Origin: Natronobeatus ordinarius
GTDB taxonomy: Archaea > Halobacteriota > Halobacteria > Halobacteriales > Natrialbaceae
Assembly: GCF_024362485.1 (NCBI RefSeq)
Contig: NZ_CP101456.1
Location: 3,534,001-3,598,000 of the forward strand
Length of the DNA: 64,000 nt
Reading direction: 5' to 3'
The notes beneath the pieces were generated by a model. It was given only the letters and a program-made list of their open reading frames with translations, was not told the origin of the DNA and did no database searches. This document shows positions 43,773 to 53,532 of this stretch, one piece after another. A program made the translations under genes and the position numbers. Within the stretch, counting starts at the first letter, position 1. Each line of letters begins with the position of its first letter.

Positions 43773-44492
43773 ATGTACAAGCACATAGCGCTGCTCGTCC
43801 GCAAGAGCGGCATGACCCACGATCAGTTCGTCGATCACTGGCAGAACACACACACCCCGATCGCAAAGGAGATCGAGGGGGTCACACGGTATCAACAGGT
43901 GCTGCCGAACGATCCAGAAATTGCTGAGTTCGACGGAATCGCGGAGCTGTATTTTGAGGATCTCGACGCACTATATGCGGCACTCGGTAGCGAGGGATCC
44001 AGAGATTACGACCCAGCGAAGGGGAAAGCGAAGGAGGCACGCGAGGACGTCGATAACTTCCTCGCGATCGACGAACGACCTCGCTTCATCGGCGAAGAAA
44101 TCGTTCAGAAAGACGAGACGGACGGTGACACCGCTGGGCTTTACAAGCACTCCGCCTTCCTCGTTCGAAAGGATGGAATGACCCACGAGGAGTTCATCGA
44201 TCACTGGCAGAACACCCACACACCGATCGCAAAAGAGATCGAAGGTGTCGTTCGGTACACGACCGTCCTTCCAACGGATCCCGATAACGCGGAGTTCGAC
44301 GGCGTTTCCGAACTGTACTTCGAAAGCCTCGAGGACCTGCACGCGGCGCTCGGAGGCGAAGGGAGCCGTGATTACGATCCAGCAGGCGGCAAAGCCAAAG
44401 AGGCACGCGAGGACGTCGATAACTTCCTCGCGATCGACGAACGTCCCCGCTTTATCGGCCGCGAGCGCGTCCAAAAGCAAGCCGACGAATAG
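43773..44492 (+). CDS. Double EthD-domain protein
   Basis: Protein of 239 residues made of two EthD repeats. Repeat 1 (1-113) begins MYKHIALLVRKSGMTHDQFV and repeat 2 (122-239) LYKHSAFLVRKDGMTHEEFI; both contain DHWQNTHTPIAKEIEGV and end FLAIDERPRFIG. The repeats are very similar, a recent internal duplication. EthD proteins are dimeric alpha/beta-barrel proteins that accompany ring-degrading monooxygenases or other catabolic enzymes; fused repeats would act as a built-in dimer. It is 6 bp from the HD-domain gene. Cytoplasmic. Confidence 0.9.
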   Translation: MYKHIALLVRKSGMTHDQFVDHWQNTHTPIAKEIEGVTRYQQVLPNDPEIAEFDGIAELYFEDLDALYAALGSEGSRDYDPAKGKAKEAREDVDNFLAIDERPRFIGEEIVQKDETDGDTAGLYKHSAFLVRKDGMTHEEFIDHWQNTHTPIAKEIEGVVRYTTVLPTDPDNAEFDGVSELYFESLEDLHAALGGEGSRDYDPAGGKAKEAREDVDNFLAIDERPRFIGRERVQKQADE

Positions 44493-44498
44493 ACAGAG

Positions 44499-45089
44499 AT
44501 GACCGAGTACCGCTCACAGGTTGAAGATGCCTTCCCTGAACTGTCCGAGATAGAATCCGACAGTCTCCGCGCGAAGGTACGCAAGGCATGGGTGCTCGCC
44601 CTTGAGCGTGGTGGGTGGCGTGACATTCACGATATCCCCTATGCGTGGAACATTCACGAAACGAGTAACGTTGAACACGTCCGTGGGGTCGTCCGTATCG
44701 CCGTCGACTCGGCCCGACAGCAGCGTGACTTCCACGGCGCGGATCCGGATCTAGACGTCATCCGGGCGGCGTGTCTGCTCCACGACGTCGGGAAGTGCTA
44801 CGAGTACGTCGAGTACGTCGATGAGGATCTAACCGCAGATCCCAACCTCGAGTACGCCACGGATGAAATCCCTCACTCGCTATCCGGTTACGCGCTGGCT
44901 CACGAGGTGGGCTGTCCGCTTGCGGTTCAGCGGGCGATCCCGCATTTCATCGGCGAGATCCCAACCCGAACCCTGGAAGCGGAACTCGTAAAGAGCGCCA
45001 ACTCCGCGTCCTCGAACGCGATCACCCAGGCGACGATGGGAATCACCCTCAAAGAGTGGGTTGCTAAGTACTCCCAGACGACGAAGTAG
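44499..45089 (+). CDS. HD-domain hydrolase
   Basis: Protein of 196 residues. The metal-binding HD pattern is visible as HETSNVEHVRGVVRIAVDSA then CLLHDVGKCYEYVEYVD (HD) and PHSLSGYALAHEVG, with a later His in AIPHFIGEIP. HD proteins hydrolyse phosphoesters or other bonds; in catabolic islands some act on small metabolites. It follows the EthD gene by 6 bp, so the two share a transcript. The substrate is unknown. Confidence 0.85.
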   Translation: MTEYRSQVEDAFPELSEIESDSLRAKVRKAWVLALERGGWRDIHDIPYAWNIHETSNVEHVRGVVRIAVDSARQQRDFHGADPDLDVIRAACLLHDVGKCYEYVEYVDEDLTADPNLEYATDEIPHSLSGYALAHEVGCPLAVQRAIPHFIGEIPTRTLEAELVKSANSASSNAITQATMGITLKEWVAKYSQTTK

Positions 45090-45260
45090 GTGGCCCGGCT
45101 AGCCGGGTGCCCTCCGTCAGAAACGCCTCACCAGTCGAACTACCACGATTCGGGATCCACCGTAGTCGCACTGGTTGTGGATTTACTTCTCGGCTCAGCA
45201 AACATCTCACACGGGAATTTATTCGATGAAATAGTGGTCTCGAGGAGAGCGTGTGAGTCG

Positions 45261-45752
45261 CTACTCGTGAAGCCCGAGGACCGTCTCGTAGAACGAGGGT
45301 TGTAACGTCTCCGCCATGTCTGGTTCACGGTCGATCTGAACATCGAGAACGGTCAGCTTGTTCGCGGCCCTCGCAGTTCGGAGTGCCCCGCCGAGCTCGT
45401 CCGAACCGACGATACGCTGCGCGTTGGCCCCGAATCACGTGGCAACGCAAACGAGGTGAGTATCGTGAAACTCGACGCCGTCGATCTCCCCCATCCTCCG
45501 GTTGTATCTGGCGAACCATACCGAGGTTACCGATCCACGAACTCTGTCCTACCAACGGTCCAGGGGTCTGTGTGAGACGGCCGTCCATCTCAGCCATCAC
45601 GATCGCCTCACGTACCTCCCTCGGACGCATAACGTCGATGGATGGGCCCGAAAGCTACACCAGCAGTTCGCTCGTCCGGCCGTCGAGATACCCGGATAGA
45701 TACTCGGCACGACCTCTTCGAGAACCTGTACGATGCGCTCGCTCGTGTTCAT
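45261..45752 (-). pseudogene. Broken TPP-dependent enzyme (acetolactate synthase-like)
   Basis: The N-terminus from 45752 reads MNTSERIVQVLEE, then in shifting frames GYLDGRTSELLV, RPREVREAIVMAEMDGRLTQ and IGNLGMVRQIQPEDGGD, the usual start of a TPP enzyme of the acetolactate synthase/benzoylformate decarboxylase group. It then jumps to the C-terminus (VGSDELGGALRTARAANKLT, VLDVQIDREPDMAETLQ) with a stop at 45261. About 380 residues are missing. It probably once acted in the surrounding catabolic cluster. Confidence 0.8.
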
Positions 45753-46388
45753 TCGTGACCCCTGCAGTTCGTGCGTCGTCATGGCTACTGATATTGACAG
45801 ACAAATCCGCGTGACGATAGCTTCCATCGGCGGGGGTTGACAGGCGCACCAGTGCACGATCCACATTGGTAGCAATAACCAAAATTAATAATAACTGGTG
45901 AACTACGTAAATCGATATCAGACTTTATGCCGATTTATCGATTCGAATAAGCCGAACGATTGTTGTATTGGACGCGTTTCGGATGACGGTTGACCGTACT
46001 TTCGTCGAGAGGATTATCGGTCTAGACAGATACTCTCGACATTGTGAAAGGGGAATGCCCTGTAATTCCCTAATTGGTATCGGCCCAGATCAGCACGTAA
46101 CACGGGAGAAACGTATTCGAGTTCCTCGAATAGGCTTTTGTGGGTTGTTTACCCTCGTCTCGAACATCGGAGTGTCGTACAATGTCTCTCGGTATGTCAT
46201 TGTATACTATTGCACGTGAAATCGGATTCGAACATTTCGAAGTCAAGCTTTTCAGTCGAAATTGGGTCGAAGATAGTCGATTACCGGTCTCCACCCTAGT
46301 GGGAGGACAACGAACGAACTGCCGACGAGCATCGTCCCTAGCGGCGAAATTCACCCAGCAAAGAAACTGATATATGCTCAGATAAATA
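45753..46388. other. Regulatory intergenic region of the flavoprotein gene
   Basis: No gene is seen. The stretch is AT-rich and carries three copies of the IclR operator half-pattern. GATATATGCTC at 46371-46381 is the TATA element of the gene starting at 46398. Confidence 0.5.
45941..46241. promoter_or_regulatory. IclR-type operators upstream of the flavoprotein gene
   Basis: TTCGAGTTCCTCGAA (46116-46130) and TTCGAACATTTCGAA (46227-46241) fit TTCGA-N5-TCGAA exactly. ATTCGAATAAGCCGAAC (45941-45957) fits with one mismatch. They match the two sites before iclR. Confidence 0.7.
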
Positions 46389-46397
46389 ATGCCAGAT

Positions 46398-48389
46398 ATG
46401 GCGAAATCGTACGACCGCCTTTTCGAACCGATAGACATTGGTCCTGTCACGATTCCGAACAGAGTGTATCAGCCCCCACACGGGAACGCATATGGACTCG
46501 GTGACCGTCAGAAATACCACCGAGCAGAGAAGGCAAAAGGTGGGTTCGGTCTCATCGTTCAAGAGTACAGTCAGGTACACGAATCGTCCGATGCGACTCC
46601 CGTTGACACGGGGTATATACATACGGACGAAACAATCGAGCCACAAAAGGAAATGGTCGAGGCGATCCACGAGCAGGGCTCGAAAGTGTTCGTCGAGCTG
46701 TGGCACGGCGGCATAACGGCCTCGAACTACGGAACCCGACATCCACCGCTATCGGCGTCACAGATCCCCTCCGGGAGGTACTTCACGCCGAAAGAGATGG
46801 AATACGAGGATATTCAGGAGATCGTCGATGCGTTTGGGGACGCAGCCTCCCGAGCACGTGAGATTGGCTATGACGGTGTCGAGTTCCATGCCGCTCACGG
46901 CTACCTCATCTCGCAGTTTCTTTCGCCGTTCTACAACAACCGTGACGACGAGTACGGTGGCTCCCTCGAGAACCGGATGCGTTTTTTCCAAGAACTCATC
47001 GACGTGGTCCGGGAAAACGTGAGCGACGACATGGCGGTTGGGACACGGTACACGATCGACGAGCGGGTCGACGGTGGGCTCACGAAGGACGGAGACGGGA
47101 TGGAGATCATCCGTCAGATCGGCGACGATCTCGATTTCTGGGACATAGACATCGGTGTCAAGCAGTCTATCGATGACATGATTGGCCCGAGTCGGAAACA
47201 CAACAAGAACTATCAGATGGAGTATATTCGGGAGGCGACTCAGGAACTCGACGTACCCGTCGGAGGTACAGGTCGGATCACCGATCCCGACGATGCCGAG
47301 TCACTGCTCAAGGAGGGGTACGTGGATATGATTGGGATGGCCCGTCAGTCCATCGCGGATCCGCACTGGGCACGAAAGGCAAAACAAGGTGACGTCGATC
47401 AGATCCGAGAGTGTATCGGCTGTAACATCTGTGTCTCACAGTCCAGACAGGGCATTCCGCTTATTTGCACGCAGAATCCGACGATCGGCATGGAGGAACA
47501 GTGGCCAGCAGAGGAGTACCGCGAAGCGGATGAGCCGAAAGGCGTCGTCGTCGTCGGGGGCGGGCCAGCAGGACTAGAAGCAGCGCGGGTCGCGGCCGAA
47601 CGAGGGCACTTCGTTCATCTGAAAGAAAAAGAGCGTGACGTCGGTGGACGCGTCAACTTCGAAGGGAGCCTCCCCGACCTTGGCGAGTGGAAACGCGTCC
47701 GCGACTGGCGGAAGACCGAACTGCAGCGATTGGACATGGCGGAGATCCACACTGGCCCCCGGGCCGAAATGGACTACGACGACGTTCGGACGTACGGCGC
47801 CGAAATCGTAATCATCGCGACGGGTGCGAGGTGGTCCGAAAAAGGCATCACGTCCGGCACCCACGAGCCGGTCGAGGGCTGGAACCAAGACCACGTTCTC
47901 ACCCCCGAAGAAGCGAACGATGCAGACATCTCCGATTCATCGGTCGTCATCTTCGACGAGGAGGGGTACAACGTCAGTGCCGGCATTGCACAGTCGTTGG
48001 CCGACGAAAACGACGTCACGTTCGTGACTCCCCGAACGAGCGAGTTCCAGGAGGCATTTCACACGTTCGAGCAGAAGGAGATCTTTAAATCGCTGTACGA
48101 GAAGGACGTCACGTTCCTCCCGAAACACTCCCTTGCGTCCGTCAGCGAAGACACCGTCGAGGTATCGAACGTATACTCGGGTGAGACGGACACTGTCGAC
48201 GCAGATTACGTCGTGTTCACGACAATGCGCGTCTCCAACGATCAGCTCTACAAGGAGCTGAAAGCCGACGTCGACGAACTTCGATCCGAAACTGAGATCG
48301 AGGAAGTACATGCGGTCGGTGACTGTGTCTCCCCGCGTCGGATCGCCGACGCGGTCTATCACGGCCACGAGATTGGCCGGTCGATCTAA
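46398..48389 (+). CDS. Old-yellow-enzyme / 2,4-dienoyl-CoA-reductase-like flavoprotein
   Basis: Protein of 663 residues from ATG at 46398, 25 bp after a TATA element (leaderless). Residues 1-330 form the FMN-binding TIM barrel (RLFEPIDIGPVTIPNRVYQP, GVEFHAAHGYLISQFLSPFY, DEYGGSLENR). CIGCNIC with a later ICTQNP Cys binds a 4Fe-4S cluster (about 340-365). Residues 390 onward carry an FAD/NAD fold (GVVVVGGGPAGLEAARVAAE). This three-cofactor layout is that of 2,4-dienoyl-CoA reductase and trimethylamine dehydrogenase. It is probably a reductase for an unsaturated or ring intermediate of the island. Confidence 0.92.
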   Translation: MAKSYDRLFEPIDIGPVTIPNRVYQPPHGNAYGLGDRQKYHRAEKAKGGFGLIVQEYSQVHESSDATPVDTGYIHTDETIEPQKEMVEAIHEQGSKVFVELWHGGITASNYGTRHPPLSASQIPSGRYFTPKEMEYEDIQEIVDAFGDAASRAREIGYDGVEFHAAHGYLISQFLSPFYNNRDDEYGGSLENRMRFFQELIDVVRENVSDDMAVGTRYTIDERVDGGLTKDGDGMEIIRQIGDDLDFWDIDIGVKQSIDDMIGPSRKHNKNYQMEYIREATQELDVPVGGTGRITDPDDAESLLKEGYVDMIGMARQSIADPHWARKAKQGDVDQIRECIGCNICVSQSRQGIPLICTQNPTIGMEEQWPAEEYREADEPKGVVVVGGGPAGLEAARVAAERGHFVHLKEKERDVGGRVNFEGSLPDLGEWKRVRDWRKTELQRLDMAEIHTGPRAEMDYDDVRTYGAEIVIIATGARWSEKGITSGTHEPVEGWNQDHVLTPEEANDADISDSSVVIFDEEGYNVSAGIAQSLADENDVTFVTPRTSEFQEAFHTFEQKEIFKSLYEKDVTFLPKHSLASVSEDTVEVSNVYSGETDTVDADYVVFTTMRVSNDQLYKELKADVDELRSETEIEEVHAVGDCVSPRRIADAVYHGHEIGRSI

Positions 48390-48437
48390 GCAGCGCCACC
48401 CCGCATTCGGAATGATCTCGTTTTCGCGCTCGCAGCG

Positions 48438-49223
48438 TCAGAACGTGTGCCATCCCCCATCGATGTAGAGGAGTTCTCCGGTCACGTACCCGGCCGCATC
48501 GCTCGCGAGATACAGCGTTCCATTGGCAATCTCCTCGGGAAGGCCCGAGCGACCCTGTGGAATCTCCTTGATAAATCCGCCTTCGGATGCGCTCTCCCGC
48601 ACTTCCTCGATCGGTCTGGCGACTTCCGTTTCGATGACACCGGGAGCGACCGCATTTACTCTGATGCCGGTATCGGCGAGATCCAACGCGGCGGCGTACG
48701 TGATCATCTGAACCGCCCCCTTCGAAGCACAGTAGGCCACCTGCTCGCGCATGGCGTGGCTCGAGTTAATCGAGGCGGTGTTGACGATGGCTCCGGACGC
48801 GTCGCGATCGAGCATGTCCGCGGCAGCGTATTTGCACCCGAGAAGGACACCGCGTGCGTTGATGTCCATCACTGTATCGAACTCTTCGGCGGTCACGTCG
48901 AGAATCGATTGAGGAATGTGGATTCCGGCGTTGTTTACCATCACGTCGACGCCGCCGAACTCTCTGGCTTCGTCGACGACCCCTCGGACATCATCGGGGT
49001 CTGAAACGTCCGTCTCGACGAACGTGACGTCACCGGGAAGATCGCTGGCGGCCTCGTGGGTCGGGAGCTCGTTGTGCGATTCACGGGGGGACTCTCTGAT
49101 ATCAGCACTCAGAACTGTTGCACCGGCCCTGGCGAAGCCCAGCACGATCTCCCTCCCGATACCGGAACTACCACCAGTTACGATCACTACCTCATCCTCG
49201 AAGTCGAACGCTATCGAACTCAT
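48438..49223 (-). CDS. Short-chain dehydrogenase/reductase (SDR)
   Basis: Protein of 261 residues from ATG at 49223 (MSSIAFDFEDEVVIVTGGSS); the longer frame from 49373 is basic and unlikely. TGGSSGIGREI is the NAD(P) site, NNAG (near 100-103) the structural motif, and S...YCASK (YCASKGAVQM) the catalytic Ser-Tyr-Lys. The C-terminal SDAAGYVTGELLYIDGGWHT is typical of classical SDRs. It is convergent with the flavoprotein gene (48-bp gap) and probably oxidises or reduces an alcohol/ketone in the same pathway. Confidence 0.93.
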   Translation of the reverse strand: MSSIAFDFEDEVVIVTGGSSGIGREIVLGFARAGATVLSADIRESPRESHNELPTHEAASDLPGDVTFVETDVSDPDDVRGVVDEAREFGGVDVMVNNAGIHIPQSILDVTAEEFDTVMDINARGVLLGCKYAAADMLDRDASGAIVNTASINSSHAMREQVAYCASKGAVQMITYAAALDLADTGIRVNAVAPGVIETEVARPIEEVRESASEGGFIKEIPQGRSGLPEEIANGTLYLASDAAGYVTGELLYIDGGWHTF

Positions 49224-49431
49224 ACGAGGAGATCCATCCCGCCACGGAAAACGTTTGCTTTCCGTTGATATCGAGTACCACGAGCGTTCAACGAGTCTCA
49301 CCGATTGATCAGCCTCTGCCCCGGCGGGCGCGCTCGCGAAAATCGAGCAGCTGACGGTGAGACGTCGTACCAATGGACCAAAGTCACCGTGGAACTGACG
49401 ACCACAGCACGGGAGAATTCACGGGCGGTCG

Positions 49432-50108
49432 CGGATGTGAACGTAACTGGGACGAGTAACATTTTCGACGCCGCACGGACACTTGACGACCAGGTTGAAC
49501 GCGTCGCGTGGGCGTCTTCGGCGGCCGTCTACGCCCCACCAGTGAACTACGCGAGTGGGTTGACGAAACCGACCTCGTCTACCCTGACACGCTGTATGGC
49601 GCGACCAAAGAATACAACGAACACCAGGCCCGAGTCTATCACGAAGATTACGGCCTTGATCACGTTGCATTGCGCCCGACGGTAGCCTATGGCCCTTACC
49701 GTGAAACCGGTGGCTCCGCATTTCTGGCGAACATCATCGAGAAGCCGGCGCTCGGAGAGTCCTACAGCGTCGAGTACGGCGACCAGTACGTTGACTGGCA
49801 ACACGTCGAGGACATCACCCAGGCGTTCTTGAAAGGCGACGTTCACGCCCGAAGAGGAGTTGACCCAGCGCGTCTACAACGTACGTGGTGTGCTTGCGAC
49901 GGTGCGTGAGGCAGCTGAGGCCGTTGAGGCGGTGATGCCCGACGCCGATATCGAGGTCTCGGATGAAGGTGAACTGCCCTGGACACAAAACCTCGACATG
50001 ACGAAGCCACAGGAGGATCTCGGCTACGAAGTTCAGTACGACCTCGAATCCGGCTTCCGCAAGTACATCAACGTGCTGCGGGAAGAACACGGGCTCGAGC
50101 CCGTCTGA
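49432..50108 (+). pseudogene. Broken NAD-dependent epimerase/dehydratase
   Basis: A truncated extended-SDR gene in three frames. ADVNVTGTSNIFDAARTLDD and AWASSAAVYAPP begin it (the Rossmann N-terminus is absent). After a shift near 49550, TLYGATKEYNEHQARVYHED with the catalytic Y-G-A-T-K and VALRPTVAYGPYRETGGSAF continue. After a second shift near 49850 the C-terminus follows (ELTQRVYNVRG, AVEAVMPDADIEVSDEGELP) to a stop at 50106-50108. It had once about 300 residues. Likely a lost sugar or lactone step of the island. Confidence 0.82.
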
Positions 50109-50235
50109 TGAACGATCTTCCGTTGGGAATTTCCTTCGATCGGTGCCGTCACCGGATGCCTGAGTGCCAACTGCCGTTGACACTCGGAGTAATCATGCGT
50201 AAATATTTATTCGGTTGCGTCTAGGGTTCGCTGTA

Positions 50236-50949
50236 ATGTACAAACTCATCCAGTTATTGGTGCGGAAGGAGACGTTGACACACGAGGAATTTCTCGAACA
50301 CTGGCAGAACGCGTGTGAAGGGATTACACACCTAAAGGGGCTGAAGCAGTATCGGACAGTGCTGCCAACTACGCCGGAGAGTGCGGAGTTCGACGGTATC
50401 GCGGAGCTACACTTCGAGACGGTCGAATCGTTGCACGATGCGCTCGGTACTGAGGGAACGTGGAATTTTTCCACACACCGCGAGACGGTAGCCGACGATC
50501 GGGATGATTCGGGGGATTTCTTGCAGGCCGAAACTGTCCAAAGCATCGTCGGCAAAGAGGTCATCGAGAAAGACGAGGTAGACGGTGAGACGGACGGGCT
50601 GTATAAACATTCGGCGTTCCTCGACCGAAAGGAGGGAATGTCTCAGGAGGCGTTCTTCGAGTACTGGGCCGACGAACATGCGCCGATAGCGCGTGAGGTG
50701 CCCGGCGTCGTACGCTACGTACGCGTCATACCAACCTCCCCCGAGCGCGCGGCCTTCGACGGGGTTGCCGAGCTATACTTTGAAAGCCTCGATGCACTAC
50801 GTGCAGCATTAGGCCACGAATCGTCCCGAGACTATGCTCCGGACAATCCCGCGGCGAAGGCGCTGCGGGAAGACGCCGAAAATCTCCACTCTATCGATGG
50901 GCGTCCTCGATTTATCGGCACGGAATTCGTTCAGATTGATCGGATCTGA
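50236..50949 (+). CDS. Double EthD-domain protein, second copy
   Basis: Protein of 237 residues from ATG at 50236 (MYKLIQLLVRKETLTHEEFL). It is made of two EthD-like repeats, the second starting LYKHSAFLDRKEGMSQEAFF. The first repeat has lost the H-T-P-I motif (HWQNACEGITHLKGLKQY) and the second is closer to canonical (WADEHAPIAREVPGVVRY). It is a paralogue of 43773-44492. AAATATTTATTCGG at 50202-50215 is the probable TATA region. It stands alone and may serve the same catabolic pathway with a different partner enzyme. Confidence 0.88.
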   Translation: MYKLIQLLVRKETLTHEEFLEHWQNACEGITHLKGLKQYRTVLPTTPESAEFDGIAELHFETVESLHDALGTEGTWNFSTHRETVADDRDDSGDFLQAETVQSIVGKEVIEKDEVDGETDGLYKHSAFLDRKEGMSQEAFFEYWADEHAPIAREVPGVVRYVRVIPTSPERAAFDGVAELYFESLDALRAALGHESSRDYAPDNPAAKALREDAENLHSIDGRPRFIGTEFVQIDRI

Positions 50950-51096
50950 GTCGGCTTGCTGCTCTTCCTGTCCGATCCACGTTCGAACAGGAATGGCGTT
51001 GCGAGAACCGGATCGGCCGTCCGTGGTTAGTAGAGATACCGAGTGCCGCTTCACACAGCGTATCGGTATCGAGTAGGCTCAATCGTAGACCGCTTC

Positions 51097-52404
51097 TTAA
51101 TACATTAGCCCAGGGAGATACAGCACAAGAACTGGGAATGCCACGAGGAGTATCAAGATCAACAGATCCGGAACGATAAATCGCACTGCGCCTTTAAACG
51201 TGACCCAGGGATCGATATCGACGGAGCTGGATGCGACATAAACGTTCAAGCCGAGCGGCGGAGTGACCATCCCGATCTCGACCGTCTTGATGATCACGAT
51301 ACCGAACAACAGCGGATGCATGCCAAACCCGTCGACCATCGTCGGATACGTGATCGGCAGCGTAAGCACTAGAATTGCGATCTGGTTCATGAACATCCCG
51401 AGGAAGAGATAACAGAGGATGATAATGGCCAGCAGCTGATATTTGCCGATGTCAAGCGCAGTGACCAGTTGTATGAGGTCGGTTACGAGACCCGTGATTG
51501 CAATATACCTCGAGAAGAACATCGCACCGATGATGACGATGAAGATGAACGTCGTTATCCTGAGCGTCTCGTTTATCGCTCTCAACAATCCATCCAACCT
51601 CATGTCATAGATGACGACGCTAAGAATGATCGCTCCCGCAGCGCCGAACGCCCCCGCCTCGACGGCGGTGACTACGCCAAAGTATAATCCTCCCAGGATG
51701 AACAGGATTAAGAGCAAAGCGGGGATCAAAGGTTTTGACAATCCGATGCGTGTGCTCCAGGAATCGGTTTCGACTGCTTCCCCGGTGATAGACGGATTCA
51801 TCTTTACCCAAGCCAGAATTATGATAACATATGCAAATGCCGTTAGTATCCCCGGTATCATCCCCGCGATAAACAGTTGACCAATGCTCGTTTCCGTGAG
51901 AATGCCGTAAATGATGAGGGCGATACTAGGCGGAAACATCATCGCAAACGTGCCGGACGCGGCGACCGTTCCCATCGTCAACCTGTCATCGTACCCGAAC
52001 CGTTTCATGTTCGGGTGAGCGATCTTCGCAAACGCCGCGGCACCAGCGGTACTCGAACCCGACATCGCGGCAAACGCGCCGTTTGCGAACGTTGTCCCGA
52101 TGGCGAGTCCACCCGGGAAGACCCCTTTGGTCCACGAATCCATCGCATCGAAGATGTCCTCGAGTATACCAGATTCATCGAGAACGATTGCCATGAGCAC
52201 GAACATCGGAATCGTCGCCAGCAGATAATTCTGCGTTTCCCCGTACACCGTCTGTCGCATCAGCGAAAACGCCTGGAACACCCCTAAGTGTAGCGTTATC
52301 CCCACGAATCCGACAAAGAAAAACGTATACCCGATAGGAACTCCCAGTATCAGGAACAAGATCATGACAAGTAATAATGCGAGGACGGTTAGGATCGAGC
52401 TCAT
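51097..52404 (-). CDS. TRAP transporter large permease (DctM-like)
   Basis: Protein of 435 residues with about 12-13 membrane helices. It begins LTVLALLLVMILFLILGVPI and carries the family segments YLLATIPMFVLMAIVLDESG, GGLAIGTTFANGAFAAMSGS and SGSSTAGAAAFAKIA, the conserved DctM loop. TLPITYPTMVDGFGMHPLLF and TPPLGLNVYVASS are near the C-terminus. It forms the ion-coupled membrane domain of a TRAP importer for an organic acid. Its small partner (52933) is on the opposite strand and its binding protein (53944) again on the minus strand, an unusual arrangement. Confidence 0.94.
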   Translation of the reverse strand: MSSILTVLALLLVMILFLILGVPIGYTFFFVGFVGITLHLGVFQAFSLMRQTVYGETQNYLLATIPMFVLMAIVLDESGILEDIFDAMDSWTKGVFPGGLAIGTTFANGAFAAMSGSSTAGAAAFAKIAHPNMKRFGYDDRLTMGTVAASGTFAMMFPPSIALIIYGILTETSIGQLFIAGMIPGILTAFAYVIIILAWVKMNPSITGEAVETDSWSTRIGLSKPLIPALLLILFILGGLYFGVVTAVEAGAFGAAGAIILSVVIYDMRLDGLLRAINETLRITTFIFIVIIGAMFFSRYIAITGLVTDLIQLVTALDIGKYQLLAIIILCYLFLGMFMNQIAILVLTLPITYPTMVDGFGMHPLLFGIVIIKTVEIGMVTPPLGLNVYVASSSVDIDPWVTFKGAVRFIVPDLLILILLVAFPVLVLYLPGLMY

Positions 52405-52932
52405 ATTTACCCTGTCCTAGTCTTACGACTAATAGATTCATTAAAGATTGCGTTTCCAGCAAGCTAATGAATGGTGCTGAGACGTTACCCAAATGATGTC
52501 CTTTCAAGCGTTGTTCTTTTCTCACAGGAACAAGGCACACATAATGGGTTCGACGTTTGCCCCGTCCTGTCCCTGTCGAGAGTTCGTCTCACACCGGTCA
52601 CGTTGACCAGGATTCCGAGAACAGGGTCGAGGATCTTCTCGATCGACTTCGTCGATAACCCATTTCATTGGGCAACTGAAGAGGGCAGTAGATGGAAGCC
52701 AGTTCCCTCGTCGGAGAGACGCCGGATCGTCTCTAGTGATCGTTGAAACTTCTGTGATCGGGTGTGAGTCGTTTCGCCGATCATGTGTACAAATTTCATG
52801 ATTGTAGTCGTTTCGGGGCCGCATTCGGGCAATTGCTTCAGGGCTGGCCATGCATACACGGGTGCTGGATTCGCGTATCGTGAACCGGTGCGTGCGGAGG
52901 GTTTAAGCCATGGGGTATACCTATGGTAGGGT
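52405..52932. other. Divergent region between dctM- and dctQ-like genes
   Basis: About 530 bp without a sure gene. On the minus strand a short frame, MKFVHMIGETTHTRSQKFQR, continues to SSVAQ at 52665 and may be a gene remnant. GGGTTTAAGCC at 52898-52908 is the likely TATA element of dctQ. Confidence 0.4.
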
Positions 52933-53532
52933 ATGGCGCTGACCGATAAGGGGAAGTCGGCTCTCGATTCCTTGAGAGAAGGATTTCTCTTTGTGATCTC
53001 AAATGGAAACCGCCAGATCGCCGTCGCAAGTATCGCGTTGATCCTGCTGTTCACTTTCATCAATTCGGTGTCAAGATATCTAATACAGGCACCGATCTCG
53101 GGATCGGTCGACATCATCACATTCATCCTCATGCCATTGACCATCTGGTTTTATGCTGCAACCCTCCAGTACAACGAGGGTCGCTCGTACGGAGATCCCA
53201 CGTCGGAGGGAACACGCCGAGAGGGCAACATCACGGTCGATTTTCTGGCCAACCGACTGAGTAGAGAAACGAACGAACTTATCAAACTACTGTACTTGCC
53301 GATTATGATCGGCATCCTCGGAGGTCTCGTGTACTTTTCCTGGAACGCCTCTCTGGATGCCTGGCACGGGCAACACTGGACAACCGGGGCCATTCAGCTT
53401 CCCATCTGGTTACCGAGATTCATCATAACTTTCGGTATCCTCTTCCTTGTTCTGGAGCTGACCAGACAGTTTATCCACCTATTGATACGGATTTCGAGGC
53501 GGGCCTCGACAAAACTTACGGCACGTGTGTGA
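52933..53532 (+). CDS. TRAP transporter small permease (DctQ-like)
   Basis: Protein of 199 residues. Four membrane helices are visible: IAVASIALILLFTFINSVSR, VDIITFILMPLTIWFYAATL, LLYLPIMIGILGGLVYFSW and LPRFIITFGILFLVLELTR. Between helices 2 and 3 lies NITVDFLANRLSRETNEL, the cytoplasmic loop typical of DctQ (V-D-x-L/F). It pairs with DctM-like 51097 in the membrane. Unlike in standard operons it is on the other strand than its two partners. Confidence 0.88.
   Translation: MALTDKGKSALDSLREGFLFVISNGNRQIAVASIALILLFTFINSVSRYLIQAPISGSVDIITFILMPLTIWFYAATLQYNEGRSYGDPTSEGTRREGNITVDFLANRLSRETNELIKLLYLPIMIGILGGLVYFSWNASLDAWHGQHWTTGAIQLPIWLPRFIITFGILFLVLELTRQFIHLLIRISRRASTKLTARV

Noticed and set aside
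52665-52800. Short minus-strand frame MKFVHMIGETTHTRSQ...
   Set aside because: Some coding character but only about 44 codons, no clear promoter and no family; may be a remnant but cannot be supported as a gene.
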